Origin: Ignavibacteriota bacterium
GTDB taxonomy: Bacteria > Bacteroidota > Ignavibacteria > UBA10030 > UBA6906
Assembly (NCBI GenBank): GCA_003158475.1
Contig: PMJR01000068.1
Location: 1 to 36,544 of the forward strand
Direction: 5' to 3'
Length of the DNA stretch: 36,544 nt
Below are positions 1 through 7,474 of this stretch, piece after piece (the stretch's first letter is position 1; the number at the start of each line of letters is the position of its first letter). The position numbers were made by a program, and so were the translations under genes. The notes under the pieces were generated by a model that saw only the letters and a program-made list of their open reading frames with translations, was not told the origin of the DNA and searched no databases.

Positions 1-26
1 CGCGGCTCGGTGCTGCAGTCAGATTC

Positions 27-2816
27 ATGCTCGACAATCCCCCTGCCCCGCCCCCCTCTCCCGATCAGGAGCCGCCCCCCACCCAGGAGTCACTTCCGCC
101 GGATTCCGGTTCAATCCCCGAAGGAGAGGACATATTCAGACGCACCGTGGAGAGCACGAGTGACCTGATCGCTGTCCTCGACCTCGAAGGGAGGCGCATC
201 TACAACAACCCGGCGTACTCGGATCTCCTCGATGAGCCCGACACACTGGAAGGGACGAGCTCATTCGTGGACATACATCCGGACGACCGGGAAGAGGTAA
301 GGACGGTGTTTCGTGAAACCGTGGCCACAGGGATCGGACAACGCCTGGAATACAGGCTGGTTGACCGGAACGGCACCATCCGGTACATCGAATCGCAGGG
401 GAGCGTCATCAGGGATGCAGACGGTAATCCGGACAGAATCGTCATCATATCGCGCGACATAAGCGACCGGAGGATGTCCGGCGAGTTCATGCGTCAGGTA
501 CAGGAGGAGATCGCACGCAACCGCGGAGAAGAATTCTTCCCCGGCCTCGTCCGTGCGCTGGCCGAGGGCCTGGGGGTGAAGTATGCCCTGGTGTCGGAAT
601 GCACCGACAGGAGACGCGAACGTGTGAAGGCCCTCGCCTACTGGGCGTCGGGGGGACCGGCTCCCGTGTTCGAATACGACGTCGCGAATACCGCATGCGA
701 AAGGGTGATCAGGGAAGCGAAGACGATTTATTTCGCCACGGACGTCCAGAAGCTCTTCCCGGACGAACCGGCGCTCGCGGCGATGGACGCGTGCTCGTAT
801 ATGGGGACTCCCCTTATCGACGCGGGGGGGGGAGTGATAGGCCACCTTTTCATCATTCACGACAGTCCCCTCCCGAATCCAGACGTCGCGAGGTCGGTCC
901 TTGCCGTCACGGCGGCCCGCGCGGCGTCGGAGCTCGAGCACCGGCTCGCGCTCCGTGTCATTGCTGAGAGCGAAGCGCATTTCCATGCGCTTCTCGAGGA
1001 AATGACCGCCGGCGTCATCGTGACCGACCTGGAGGATGTCATCACGTTTGTGAACCGCACGATGTCGGAGATGAGCGGCTATGCCGATGGAGAAATGCTC
1101 GGCAGACTCGCATCGACGCTCCTGATACCAGAGGGAGACCGGCGTCTCCTCTACGAGCGGAACGAGCGCCGCCGGCAGGGATTGACCGAACGCTATGACG
1201 CCCCGCTGAAGCGAAAAGACGGGATCCTGTTCGACGCGCAGATAAGTGCGGTGCCCCACAGAAACGTCCGGGGTGAGGTCGTCGGCACACTTGCACTCGT
1301 TACCCCGGGGGAACCGGGCCCCCGGCAGGTTGTGTCCCTGACCGACGATGCGGGACTCCTCGAGCAGGTTCAGGATGCCGTCATCGTCTGCGACCCCGGG
1401 GATCGCATACTCTTCTGGAACAATGCTGCCACCTCCCTGTATGGATGGACCGCCGAAGAAGCACGGGGGAAGCTCTCGGCGGAGCTTCTCCACACGGAGC
1501 AGATACACGGGCTGGGGGGGGCCGCCCACACGACGCTGGTTGAGGGATACTGGGCGGGAGAGCTGCGGCAGCAGCGAAAAGACGGAGTCAAGGTCCTTGT
1601 GGACAGCAGATGGACGCTGATCCGTGACGCGGGAGGACATGCCAAGTCGGTCCTCGTGATATGCACCGACATCACGGGGAAAAGAGAGCTGGAAGTGTAT
1701 GAACTCCGTGCGCGCCACATGGAGGGGATCGCGAGCCTTGCCTCAGCCCTTGCGGCGGACCTCGACGCGATGCTGACACCCGTCATGCTTGCAGTTCCCG
1801 CCATTGCCGCGAAGGCCGATGACGAGCCCTCCCGCCAGGCCGTGGCGATCCTGGCGACGAATGCCCACCGCGGCATGGAGACGGCGAACCAGGTCCTCGC
1901 CCTTGCCGAGAACGCAGGGAGCGGGAAAGGGCTTCTCGATCCCGCGGAGATACTCGCAGAGATCGCCAGGATCCTCAAGGCCGGGCTCCCTGAATCGATT
2001 CACCTCGAGACAGAATTTGAAAAGGGGCTCTGGGCCATTCCCGGGACTGCAACCCAGATCCAACAGATTCTGCAGAACATCTGTGCGAACGGCCGGGAAG
2101 CGATGCCTGATGGCGGGGTTCTCCGGCTTGCCGCGGAAAATCTCCTGGTCGAGGCCCGGTCGGTTGCCACGATCCCCCACGCCCTTCCGGGAAAGTACGT
2201 GGTCATCACAATCAGTGACACCGGGCGAGGGATCCCCGCTGCAATCGTCGGAAAGGTCTTCGAGCCGTTTTTCACGACGAAGCCCTCCGGACGGACCACG
2301 GGCCTCGGGCTCTCGACTGCCGCTGCGATAGCGCGGAATCATCGCGGGTTCATCAACATATTCAGCGTGCCGGATCAGGGAACGAATGTCAAGGTCTTTC
2401 TTCCGGCCGGGGAGAGTTCGGGGGAGGGAACGGATCCGGATCTTTATCTTGGGGGGGGGCAGCGGATTATTGTCGCCCACCCGCAGGCGTCCCTGAGGGA
2501 CATAATGAGAAAAATCCTCGTCGCTCACGGATACGATGCCGTGACAGTGAAAGACGGTGCTGAGGCGATTGCGCTTTGCCGCAGACCAGATGCCGGAATT
2601 GTTGCGGCGGTAGTCGACATGGACATCCCCTTTATGGACGGGCCGGCAATACCGCTGATCCTTCAGAGCACAAATCCTTCCCTCAAAATAATCGTTACGG
2701 GAGGAAAACAGGGGGAAACCGTCGAAGGTGCGTCGGTCGTCCTCCCAAGCCGGTTCTCGACTCAGAATCTCCTTTCCGCGCTCCATGACGTGATGAATGT
2801 CAGGACAAAGGAATGA
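27..2816 (+). CDS. PAS-GAF-PAS-PAS hybrid sensor kinase-like protein, degenerate phosphotransfer sites
   Basis: The 929-residue protein has a proline-rich N-terminus, PAS1 (about 36-150), a GAF-like domain (160-305), PAS2 (315-425), PAS3 (440-560), a dimerisation helix region (562-640), a HATPase domain (650-790) and a receiver-like domain (805-925). The ATP-binding boxes are intact: an N box around NGREAMPDGG, DTGRGIP, FEPFFTTK and GLGLS. The helix that normally reads GGIAHDLNN reads SALAADLDA, so the phosphoacceptor His is Ala577. The receiver keeps a candidate Asp864, but its acidic pair is Ala-His and the usual Lys is Ser. No transmembrane segment is evident, so it is probably a cytoplasmic sensor. 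I see no good ribosome-binding site, and the frame is open to the window edge, so the true start may lie upstream. It ends 137 bp before the electron-transfer operon and could regulate it, but that is only positional inference. Confidence 0.85.
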   Translation: MLDNPPAPPPSPDQEPPPTQESLPPDSGSIPEGEDIFRRTVESTSDLIAVLDLEGRRIYNNPAYSDLLDEPDTLEGTSSFVDIHPDDREEVRTVFRETVATGIGQRLEYRLVDRNGTIRYIESQGSVIRDADGNPDRIVIISRDISDRRMSGEFMRQVQEEIARNRGEEFFPGLVRALAEGLGVKYALVSECTDRRRERVKALAYWASGGPAPVFEYDVANTACERVIREAKTIYFATDVQKLFPDEPALAAMDACSYMGTPLIDAGGGVIGHLFIIHDSPLPNPDVARSVLAVTAARAASELEHRLALRVIAESEAHFHALLEEMTAGVIVTDLEDVITFVNRTMSEMSGYADGEMLGRLASTLLIPEGDRRLLYERNERRRQGLTERYDAPLKRKDGILFDAQISAVPHRNVRGEVVGTLALVTPGEPGPRQVVSLTDDAGLLEQVQDAVIVCDPGDRILFWNNAATSLYGWTAEEARGKLSAELLHTEQIHGLGGAAHTTLVEGYWAGELRQQRKDGVKVLVDSRWTLIRDAGGHAKSVLVICTDITGKRELEVYELRARHMEGIASLASALAADLDAMLTPVMLAVPAIAAKADDEPSRQAVAILATNAHRGMETANQVLALAENAGSGKGLLDPAEILAEIARILKAGLPESIHLETEFEKGLWAIPGTATQIQQILQNICANGREAMPDGGVLRLAAENLLVEARSVATIPHALPGKYVVITISDTGRGIPAAIVGKVFEPFFTTKPSGRTTGLGLSTAAAIARNHRGFINIFSVPDQGTNVKVFLPAGESSGEGTDPDLYLGGGQRIIVAHPQASLRDIMRKILVAHGYDAVTVKDGAEAIALCRRPDAGIVAAVVDMDIPFMDGPAIPLILQSTNPSLKIIVTGGKQGETVEGASVVLPSRFSTQNLLSALHDVMNVRTKE

Positions 2817-2853
2817 GCGCAAAGTGGATATTCGCAAAAATTCATTCATTGAG

Positions 2854-2882
2854 TTGACATTTTTATCATTAAAGCGTATTTT
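2854..2882 (+). promoter_or_regulatory. Candidate promoter of the cytochrome-porin operon
   Basis: TTGACA (2854-2859), a 17-bp spacer and TATTTT (2877-2882). It lies in the 137-bp gap between the sensor kinase and the cytochrome b gene, in a locally A/T-rich stretch unlike the surrounding G/C-rich DNA. The same -35/17 bp/-10 geometry recurs before gapA, the rocA-like gene and the GH2 gene. The predicted transcript would start near 2889 and have a leader of about 65 nt. Confidence 0.6.
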
Positions 2883-2895
2883 CTCGTCAGACGAG
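2883..2895. promoter_or_regulatory. Inverted repeat at the predicted transcription start
   Basis: CTCGTC-A-GACGAG is a perfect 6-bp inverted repeat with a 1-bp centre, directly after the -10 element. A repressor bound here would cover the transcription start. With a 1-nt centre it cannot form a stable RNA hairpin at full length, which favours a DNA operator. A chance palindrome is possible. Confidence 0.35.
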
Positions 2896-2953
2896 CCCTG
2901 ATAAGCGTCGGGTCATCGTTCATGAAATTCTTTTGCCTGCCGGAGGGGGAACG

Positions 2954-3832
2954 ATGGCCAAGGATGTACACAAGGTCTATGTGTTTTTCCTCATCGCGGC
3001 GGGTCTCCTCAGTACGCTCGTTATCGGCATACACGGAGCCGGGTATTACACCACTCCTCTCGAAGACCGTCCCTTCCACCCCCAGTACATCTCTCTAAAA
3101 CCCACCGGGCTTCTCGGACAGGGATACGGGATCATCGGTTCGCTGATGATCACCGTCGGCGTGATACTCTATTCCTCACGCAAGCGATGGCGTGCCCTGG
3201 CAAATCTCGGCCGGATCAAGAACTGGCTTGAGTTTCATATCTTCCTTTGCCTGCTCGGTCCGATACTTGTCGTGTACCACACCACGTTCAAGATCGGCGG
3301 ATTGGTAGCCGTGAGTTTCTGGAGCATGGCTGCAGTTGTCCTGAGCGGCGTGATCGGCAGATATTTCTACGTCCAGATCCCCAAGGGTATTCACGGGAAC
3401 GAGCTCTCTTCACAGGATCTCGTAACCGAAAACGAGAGGATCGCGGAGACCCTCCGGAAGCAATTCGGATTCGATGCCGACCTGCTCAAGCTCATCGACA
3501 GTGCGGCCCTCCCCTCCAAACCTGTCGCGGACATGGGGCTCATGGAGGTCATCACCTTCTTCGTCATCAATGATCTCACGCGTCGCTCGCGCCTTCACAC
3601 TCTCTTCGAGACGCTCGAGCGGCGCGGGCTGCAGGCCCAGATGCTCTCGCGCATCCGGGTGATGGCGTCGCGGCGCATCATGCTGACGCGGCGCATCGCG
3701 TTCCTCCAGCAGTTCAAGAAGATATTTCATTACTGGCACGTGGTGCATCTGCCGTTCTCCATCGTCATGTTCGTCATCCTGAGCATTCACGTGGGCGTGG
3801 CGATTGCATTCGGCTACACGTGGATATTCTGA
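2954..3832 (+). CDS. Di-haem cytochrome b-type integral membrane protein
   Basis: The 292-residue protein has about five transmembrane segments (roughly 8-29, 57-74, 92-112, 117-138, 265-288). His95 and His109 lie in one helix and His265 and His279 in another. The 14-residue spacing in each pair is the classical geometry for two stacked b haems held between two helices. His27 in helix 1 and His259/262 are extra candidates. A charged soluble stretch (about 140-255) separates helices 4 and 5. I chose ATG 2954 because GGAGGGGG lies a few bases upstream; a TTG at 2933 is in frame but less likely. I do not recognise a named family. As first gene of an operon with two multihaem cytochromes and a flavoprotein, it probably moves electrons across the inner membrane to periplasmic haems. 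Its 3' end overlaps the next gene. Confidence 0.75.
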   Translation: MAKDVHKVYVFFLIAAGLLSTLVIGIHGAGYYTTPLEDRPFHPQYISLKPTGLLGQGYGIIGSLMITVGVILYSSRKRWRALANLGRIKNWLEFHIFLCLLGPILVVYHTTFKIGGLVAVSFWSMAAVVLSGVIGRYFYVQIPKGIHGNELSSQDLVTENERIAETLRKQFGFDADLLKLIDSAALPSKPVADMGLMEVITFFVINDLTRRSRLHTLFETLERRGLQAQMLSRIRVMASRRIMLTRRIAFLQQFKKIFHYWHVVHLPFSIVMFVILSIHVGVAIAFGYTWIF

Positions 3833-5523
3833 GGCATGCCCCATCGCCTGCCGGCGTGCTTGTCGCTCTCTTCCTGACCTTCAGGGGGGCGTCACCTGCG
3901 CAGATCTCCCCCGGTGATCTGTCCGCCCCCCACGCTTCCCTGGAAGGGATGGGGAATTGTACGAAGTGCCACGCCCTCGGGAAGGAAGTTTCGAATGACA
4001 AATGCCTTGAATGTCATACGGAGCTCCATGCGCGCGTGACGGCGGGGAGGGGGTTCCACGCGAAGCTGACAGGCAGGCAATGTGTGGAATGCCACAACGA
4101 GCATCACGGCCGGGGGTTCACACTTGTCCGTTTCGACCAGAAGAAATTCAACCATGACGAGACCGGGTATGTGCTCACGGGGAAGCACAGGCCCCTCGAG
4201 TGCGACCGGTGCCACACGCAGAATCGCATCACGGCGAAAGATGTGCGGGCGAACAAGGGTCTCCTCGATGCGCATACATACATGGGGCTCCCGACGGATT
4301 GCAAAGGCTGCCATGGCGACCAGCACCGGGGTCAGCTCTCGCAGCAATGCGAGACCTGCCACACTGCGGAAGGATGGAAGCCCGCGTCGAGGTTCGTCCA
4401 CGACAAGGCAAAATACCGGCTGACGGGAAAACACGTGCAGGTGGAGTGCGGCAGGTGTCACAGGCCGATGCCGAACGACGTCAAGACAGTGAAGTATGCC
4501 GGGATCGAGTTCGACCGATGCTCCGCGTGTCACACGGACCCGCACAGGGGGAGGTTCCAGAAAGCGTGCGAGAGCTGCCATGCAACGAGCGGATGGGAGA
4601 TCGGGGTGACGAAGAACTTCGATCACGCATCGACAAAGTTTCCCCTGAGGGGGCGCCATGCCGGCATGCGGTGCGAGCAGTGCCACCTGCCGGTCCGTGC
4701 GGCCGACGGGAGGTTGCGGCAGAATTTCGGAGTAATGAACTTTCAGAAATGCTCGGACTGTCATGCTGACGCGCACCGGGGTGAGTTCGCGCAGATGAAG
4801 GAGAAGAGCTCGTGCGAATCGTGCCACAGCGAGGATGGGTGGACGCAGAACAGGTTCGTACACGCTGCGGCGCGCTACCCGCTCAGGGGGAAACACGAGA
4901 AAGTGGAATGCGGGAAGTGCCATGGCGCCGTCACCGTGAACGCTCAGGGGAAAAGGGTGCCGCCGGATTGCCGGGTGAAGAGATTCAGCGCGTGCATGGA
5001 TTGCCACGAGGATGCCCACAGCGGCCAGTTCAGGGGGCGGAAGGACGGAGGCGCCTGCGAGTCGTGCCACAGCGTCGAGGGATTCCTGCCCGCCGCCTAT
5101 TCGTCCGGGGACCACAACGCATCGAAATTCCCGTTGAGCGGGGGACACGAGGCGGTGCCGTGTGCCAGCTGTCATCCCGCGGAGGCCGTCAGGGGGAGGA
5201 GCACGCGGCAATTTGCGTGGATATCGGGGGCGCGGTGCGAGACCTGCCACAGGGACCCTCACGGGGGGCAGTTCGCACACAAGCGCTATTCGGGGTGTGA
5301 ATCATGCCACAACCCGAGGGGGTGGAACAGCCTTGCATTCAATCACGACGAGACGAATTTTGTGCTGAAGGGAAAGCACCTGAAAGTCCCCTGTGTGGAT
5401 TGTCACAAGCCGGTGATACAGGCTGGGGCGGAGAAGATACGTCAGTATGCGGGAACACCTGTTCGTTGCGTCGATTGTCATCCGCAGATCGAGACGCCAT
5501 CCGCCGGCGCCAGGAGACTGTAA
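3820..5523 (+). CDS. Periplasmic/exported multihaem cytochrome c, 20 CxxCH motifs
   Basis: The 567-residue protein has 20 CxxCH haem-binding motifs spread from the first (CTKCH) to the last (CVDCH). Two repeat modules alternate. One is [FN]-H-x2-T/A-x-[FY]-x-L-x-G-x-H-x3-x-C-x2-CH (six copies). The other is CxxCH-x-D-x-H-x-G-x-[FL] followed by CExCH (about five copies). The conserved non-motif histidines fit distal haem ligands. An N-terminal hydrophobic stretch ending ASPAQ looks like a signal peptide, so the protein should be exported and haem-loaded outside the cytoplasm. The GTG start at 3820 overlaps the cytochrome b gene by 13 bp, implying translational coupling; a GTG at 3856 is an alternative. 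It probably acts as the periplasmic wire between the cytochrome b and the outer-membrane proteins. Confidence 0.88.
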   Translation: MDILRHAPSPAGVLVALFLTFRGASPAQISPGDLSAPHASLEGMGNCTKCHALGKEVSNDKCLECHTELHARVTAGRGFHAKLTGRQCVECHNEHHGRGFTLVRFDQKKFNHDETGYVLTGKHRPLECDRCHTQNRITAKDVRANKGLLDAHTYMGLPTDCKGCHGDQHRGQLSQQCETCHTAEGWKPASRFVHDKAKYRLTGKHVQVECGRCHRPMPNDVKTVKYAGIEFDRCSACHTDPHRGRFQKACESCHATSGWEIGVTKNFDHASTKFPLRGRHAGMRCEQCHLPVRAADGRLRQNFGVMNFQKCSDCHADAHRGEFAQMKEKSSCESCHSEDGWTQNRFVHAAARYPLRGKHEKVECGKCHGAVTVNAQGKRVPPDCRVKRFSACMDCHEDAHSGQFRGRKDGGACESCHSVEGFLPAAYSSGDHNASKFPLSGGHEAVPCASCHPAEAVRGRSTRQFAWISGARCETCHRDPHGGQFAHKRYSGCESCHNPRGWNSLAFNHDETNFVLKGKHLKVPCVDCHKPVIQAGAEKIRQYAGTPVRCVDCHPQIETPSAGARRL

Positions 5524-5577
5524 TGAAAGCGGGAAAGAGGCTCGCGCCGGCGATCACTCGTACCACGCGACACCCGG

Positions 5578-5624
5578 TATCGCTGCCGGAGGAGCGGGTG
5601 CCACAACGGTTGCCAGGGAGGTGG
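5578..5624 (+). repeat. 47-bp operon repeat, copy 1 (diverged)
   Basis: First of three 47-bp copies (others at 7412-7458 and 9077-9123). It differs from copy 2 at 9 positions by hand alignment, mostly transitions, with no gaps. Its GGGAGG near the 3' end lies just before ATG 5630 and should serve as the ribosome-binding site. In the frame of the preceding cytochrome, but after its stop codons, it would read YRCRRSGCHNGCQGG, close to the C-terminus of the next cytochrome (YCCQSSGCHNSCQGG). Confidence 0.75.
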
Positions 5625-5629
5625 AGAGC

Positions 5630-7462
5630 ATGAGGTTTTTGAGATTCCGGCTCGTCCGCCCGGTGCTGGTTTGCGCCGGTCTTCTCCCCCTTGCCACGGG
5701 TGCGGTACCGGCCCAGGACTCGCCTCACGGGAAGATCTCGTTTGCGTGCGAGGAGTGCCACAGTGCGGACTCATGGAACGTGATGCCGGTGCCGGCGAGG
5801 TTCGATCACCGGAAGACCGGTTTTGCGCTGAAAGGAGCGCACGCGCAGGCGAAATGCACGGACTGCCACACGAGCCTGACGTTCAGGTTCAGGAAGTCTT
5901 CGACGCGCTGCGCGGACTGCCACGATGACGTGCACCGGGGTGAGCTGGGAGCGACATGCGACCGGTGCCATGCGCCGCAGTCGTGGCTGGTGCCGGACAT
6001 GGTGCACAGGCATGCCTCGACCCGTTTTTCGCTTGTGGGAGCACATGCGACGGTTCCCTGCCAGCAGTGCCATACGAGCCAGCAGAAGAACGAGTACGTG
6101 GGGCTCCGGACGGACTGCTACGGATGTCACGCGTCCGACTTCGACGGGGCGCAGTCCCCGAACCACCGTCAGGCGGGGTTCGGGACGGACTGCCAGAGCT
6201 GCCACGCCGTGAACGCGATGAGCTGGGGAGGGACGTTCGACCACTCGAGGACGGGGTTCCCCCTGATCGGGGCACACGCCACGATCGCCTGCGCGCAGTG
6301 CCACACGGGAAACGTCTTCCGGGCCACCGCGACACAGTGCATTTCGTGCCACGGCCAGCAGTTTGCGACGGCGAAGGCACCCCCGCACACGGGGTTTGCG
6401 ACCGACTGTACGACATGTCACACGATGTCGTCGTGGCAGCCGGCGACATTCAATCACAGCAAGACGCTCTTCCCCCTCACCGGGGGGCACGTGGCGGTGA
6501 GCTGTCAGCAGTGTCACACGAACAACGTGTTTGCCGGGCTTTCGACGGGGTGCTACAGCTGCCACCAGCAGCAGTTTACGACGGCAAACGCTCCGCCCCA
6601 TACGGGGTTTGCCACCGACTGCACGACATGCCATACGACGGCCGCCTGGCAGCCGGCGACGTTTAATCACAATAATACGCCTTTCCCCCTCACAGGAGGT
6701 CACACGACGGTGGTCTGCGCCCAGTGCCACCTGAACAACGTGTACGCCGGACTCACGACGGACTGCTACACGTGCCATACCACGACGTTCACGTCGGCGA
6801 CCACGCCCGTGCCCCACGCGGGGTTCCCGACGGCGTGTGCGACATGCCACACGACGAACCCGGGATGGGCCCCCTCGACGTTCAACCACAACAATTCAAC
6901 GTTCCCGCTGACAGGTGCGCATCCGGCGGTGGCGTGCGTGCAGTGCCACGTGAACAATGTCTACGTCGGGCTTCCCATAACCTGCTACGGCTGCCACCAG
7001 CAGCAGTTTACGACGGCAAACGCTCCGCCCCATACGGGATTTGCCACCGACTGCACGACATGCCATACGACGGCCGCCTGGCAGCCGGCGACGTTTAATC
7101 ACAATAACACGCCTTTCCCCCTCACGGGAGGTCACACGACGGTGGTCTGCGCCCAGTGCCACCTGAACAACGTGTACGCCGGACTCACGACGGACTGCTA
7201 CACGTGCCATACCACGCAGTTCACGTCGGCGACCACGCCCGTGCCCCACGCGGGGTTCCCGACGGTGTGTGCCTCATGCCACACGACGAACCCGGGATGG
7301 GCCCCCTCGACGTACAGTCACGCATCTGCAACGCCCAGGTTCCCGCAGGACAGCAGGCACACCACTGCGGCGTGCGCCAAATGTCATCAGTCTGCAACGA
7401 ACTACACCCAGTATTGCTGCCAGAGCAGCGGATGTCACAACAGTTGTCAGGGAGGCGGATAA
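5630..7462 (+). CDS. Exported multihaem cytochrome c, 23 CxxCH motifs plus one CX4CH
   Basis: The 610-residue protein begins at ATG 5630, preceded by GGGAGG and GGTGGAG. Its signal peptide has an Arg-rich start, a hydrophobic core and a likely cut after AVPA. I count 23 CxxCH motifs (CEECH to CAKCH). The last segment, YCCQSSGCH, contains a non-standard CX4CH. The N-terminal part carries one CADCHDDVHRGEL module like those of the upstream 20-haem protein. The rest is built from a different Thr/Asn/Gln-rich repeat with FNHNNTPFPLTGGH-type sequences spaced about 72 residues per double unit. Low charge and a Thr/Asn-rich composition resemble surface-exposed proteins. Being next to the porin gene, it is the best candidate for the cytochrome embedded in, or outside, the outer membrane. 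Confidence 0.88.
   Translation: MRFLRFRLVRPVLVCAGLLPLATGAVPAQDSPHGKISFACEECHSADSWNVMPVPARFDHRKTGFALKGAHAQAKCTDCHTSLTFRFRKSSTRCADCHDDVHRGELGATCDRCHAPQSWLVPDMVHRHASTRFSLVGAHATVPCQQCHTSQQKNEYVGLRTDCYGCHASDFDGAQSPNHRQAGFGTDCQSCHAVNAMSWGGTFDHSRTGFPLIGAHATIACAQCHTGNVFRATATQCISCHGQQFATAKAPPHTGFATDCTTCHTMSSWQPATFNHSKTLFPLTGGHVAVSCQQCHTNNVFAGLSTGCYSCHQQQFTTANAPPHTGFATDCTTCHTTAAWQPATFNHNNTPFPLTGGHTTVVCAQCHLNNVYAGLTTDCYTCHTTTFTSATTPVPHAGFPTACATCHTTNPGWAPSTFNHNNSTFPLTGAHPAVACVQCHVNNVYVGLPITCYGCHQQQFTTANAPPHTGFATDCTTCHTTAAWQPATFNHNNTPFPLTGGHTTVVCAQCHLNNVYAGLTTDCYTCHTTQFTSATTPVPHAGFPTVCASCHTTNPGWAPSTYSHASATPRFPQDSRHTTAACAKCHQSATNYTQYCCQSSGCHNSCQGGG
6559..6881 (+). repeat. Internal tandem duplication in the 23-haem cytochrome, unit A
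   Basis: This 323-bp stretch matches 6991-7313 with 8 mismatches counted by hand (about 97.5% identical) at a constant offset of 432 bp (144 codons). It encodes haem motifs CQQ/CYSCH-adjacent sequence through CATCH, including CTTCH, CAQCH and CYTCH. The frame is preserved, so each duplication adds whole haem modules. Confidence 0.9.
6991..7313 (+). repeat. Internal tandem duplication in the 23-haem cytochrome, unit B
   Basis: Second copy of the 323-bp segment at 6559-6881. The differences are mostly single bases, plus a two-base change at ACG/CAG (Thr to Gln) and two changes turning CATCH into CASCH. A more diverged, older copy of the same 72-residue module is visible from about 6350. Confidence 0.9.
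7412..7458 (+). repeat. 47-bp operon repeat, copy 2 (coding for a cytochrome C-terminus)
   Basis: This copy encodes the last residues of the 23-haem cytochrome (YCCQSSGCHNSCQGG) and ends 1 bp before its TAA stop. It differs from copy 3 (9077-9123) at one position in 47. The match ends abruptly on both sides. The next gene starts 17 bp later, with its own AGGGGGA ribosome-binding site. Confidence 0.9.
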
Positions 7463-7474
7463 TCAGGGGGAAGA

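Noticed and set aside
5523-5633. 36-codon open frame between the cytochromes, starting TAATG and ending ATGA
   Set aside because: The overlaps look like perfect coupling, but the peptide is Arg/Pro-rich with no family, and most of its 3' half is the 47-bp repeat read in another frame. Kept as a weak possibility only.
6340-7320. Regularly spaced DNA repeats that could suggest a CRISPR array
   Set aside because: The repeats are in-frame haem modules of one cytochrome; spacing follows codons and the 'spacers' are also similar to one another.
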